Source of the DNA: Cyclobacteriaceae bacterium
GTDB taxonomy: Bacteria; Bacteroidota; Bacteroidia; Cytophagales; Cyclobacteriaceae
Reading direction: 5' to 3'
Length of the DNA stretch: 7,154 nt
NCBI GenBank assembly: GCA_013140395.1
Contig: JABFSY010000113.1
Coordinates: 1 to 7,154, forward strand
Part shown: positions 6,795-7,154 of the stretch, in pieces
Position numbering within the stretch: position 1 is the first letter of the stretch
How the letters are laid out: each line of letters starts with the position of its first letter
The notes under the pieces: generated by a model
Database searches by the model: none
The model's input: the letters and a program-made list of their open reading frames with translations, nothing else
Told to the model about the DNA's origin: nothing
Position numbers and translations under genes: made by a program

Positions 6795-7154
6795 TTACAT
6801 GTTTGACTCGTGAACTTCCAACTGCAACACATGGAACGGGATCTTACTCGGGTTTAACTCCACGAAATTCCACTCTTGGGTCCACGTATAATATTCGTCT
6901 GTAATTAGATCTCGCAATTTTAGATTGATTTTATCGCCCAACTTCAAACGAGGTTTAGGCAATTGTACAAACCCTGATTGCTTTCCAACAGGATCAAGGT
7001 TTACCACCACCAAAATGATATTCGATAAGTCATCAGTGGCTTTTATGTACGCGATCAATTGATCATTTTCAATTGGACAAAACTGTAGGTTCCAGGTAGA
7101 TTGAAGAGCTGCATTTTCTTTGCGAATCTTGTTAAGCAAGCTCATCATATCGGT
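6795..7154 (-). CDS. glgE: C-terminal part of GlgE, alpha-1,4-glucan:maltose-1-phosphate maltosyltransferase
   Basis: The frame is open to the right edge and gives 119 residues ending in a TAA at 6797-6795. An ATG at 7148-7146 is internal: two sense codons precede it and the sequence matches the family's C-terminal end, so the true start lies beyond the window (GlgE is usually about 650-700 residues). Recognisable features in order are the last barrel helix LLNKIRKENAALQ (6-18, usually ending NPALQ), then the beta-sandwich domain with ILVVVNLDP (47-55), the DLITDEYYTW block (82-91) and the closing segment PFHVLQLEV (106-114). The catalytic barrel is not visible, so activity cannot be judged. 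GlgE extends alpha-1,4-glucans from maltose-1-phosphate, the product of the maltokinase encoded immediately downstream. The 3-bp gap to the treS-maltokinase ATG fits co-translation. Another GH13 with a similar C-terminal domain is possible, but the neighbour genes make GlgE by far the best call. Confidence 0.9.
   Translation of the reverse strand, partial: TDMMSLLNKIRKENAALQSTWNLQFCPIENDQLIAYIKATDDLSNIILVVVNLDPVGKQSGFVQLPKPRLKLGDKINLKLRDLITDEYYTWTQEWNFVELNPSKIPFHVLQLEVHESNM

Noticed and set aside
7146..7148. ATG as the start of a small 117-residue gene
   Set aside because: The frame stays open to the window edge and the sequence matches the C-terminal end of GlgE, so this is an internal Met of a longer protein.

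Overview
The window holds one continuous block of minus-strand genes for alpha-glucan metabolism. In transcription order (right to left) they are the 3' end of glgE, a treS-maltokinase fusion, glgB, and the 5' part of a GH57/DUF3536 glycoside hydrolase that runs off the left edge. The gaps are 3, 16 and 47 bp, so this reads as a single operon. I found no RNA gene, mobile element, CRISPR array or convincing terminator, and no stretch over 300 bases lacks a gene.

The organism is probably a member of the Bacteroidota, perhaps Cytophagales-like. This is inferred from the moderate-to-low GC by eye, A-rich start regions without clear Shine-Dalgarno sequences, lysine- and asparagine-rich proteins, and the overall look of GlgB. 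It is not proven by any marker gene.

Together the genes describe the GlgE route. TreS interconverts trehalose and maltose, maltokinase (Mak/Pep2) phosphorylates maltose with ATP, GlgE transfers maltosyl units from maltose-1-phosphate onto an alpha-1,4-glucan, and GlgB adds alpha-1,6 branches. The GH57/DUF3536 protein presumably acts on the same glucan, but its specificity is unknown.

The striking point is in the fusion protein. Its kinase half looks intact, but in the TreS half the catalytic nucleophile Asp of GH13 conserved region II is replaced by Pro (residue 206, codon CCA at 6176-6174). A second -1 subsite residue, normally Tyr, is Phe (residue 68). Other catalytic residues (His108, Arg204, Glu248, His313, Asp314) and the rest of the TreS fold signature remain. 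The simplest reading is that the TreS domain is catalytically dead but structurally kept, perhaps as a scaffold or sensor for the maltokinase. Maltose would then have to come from another TreS or from glucan breakdown.
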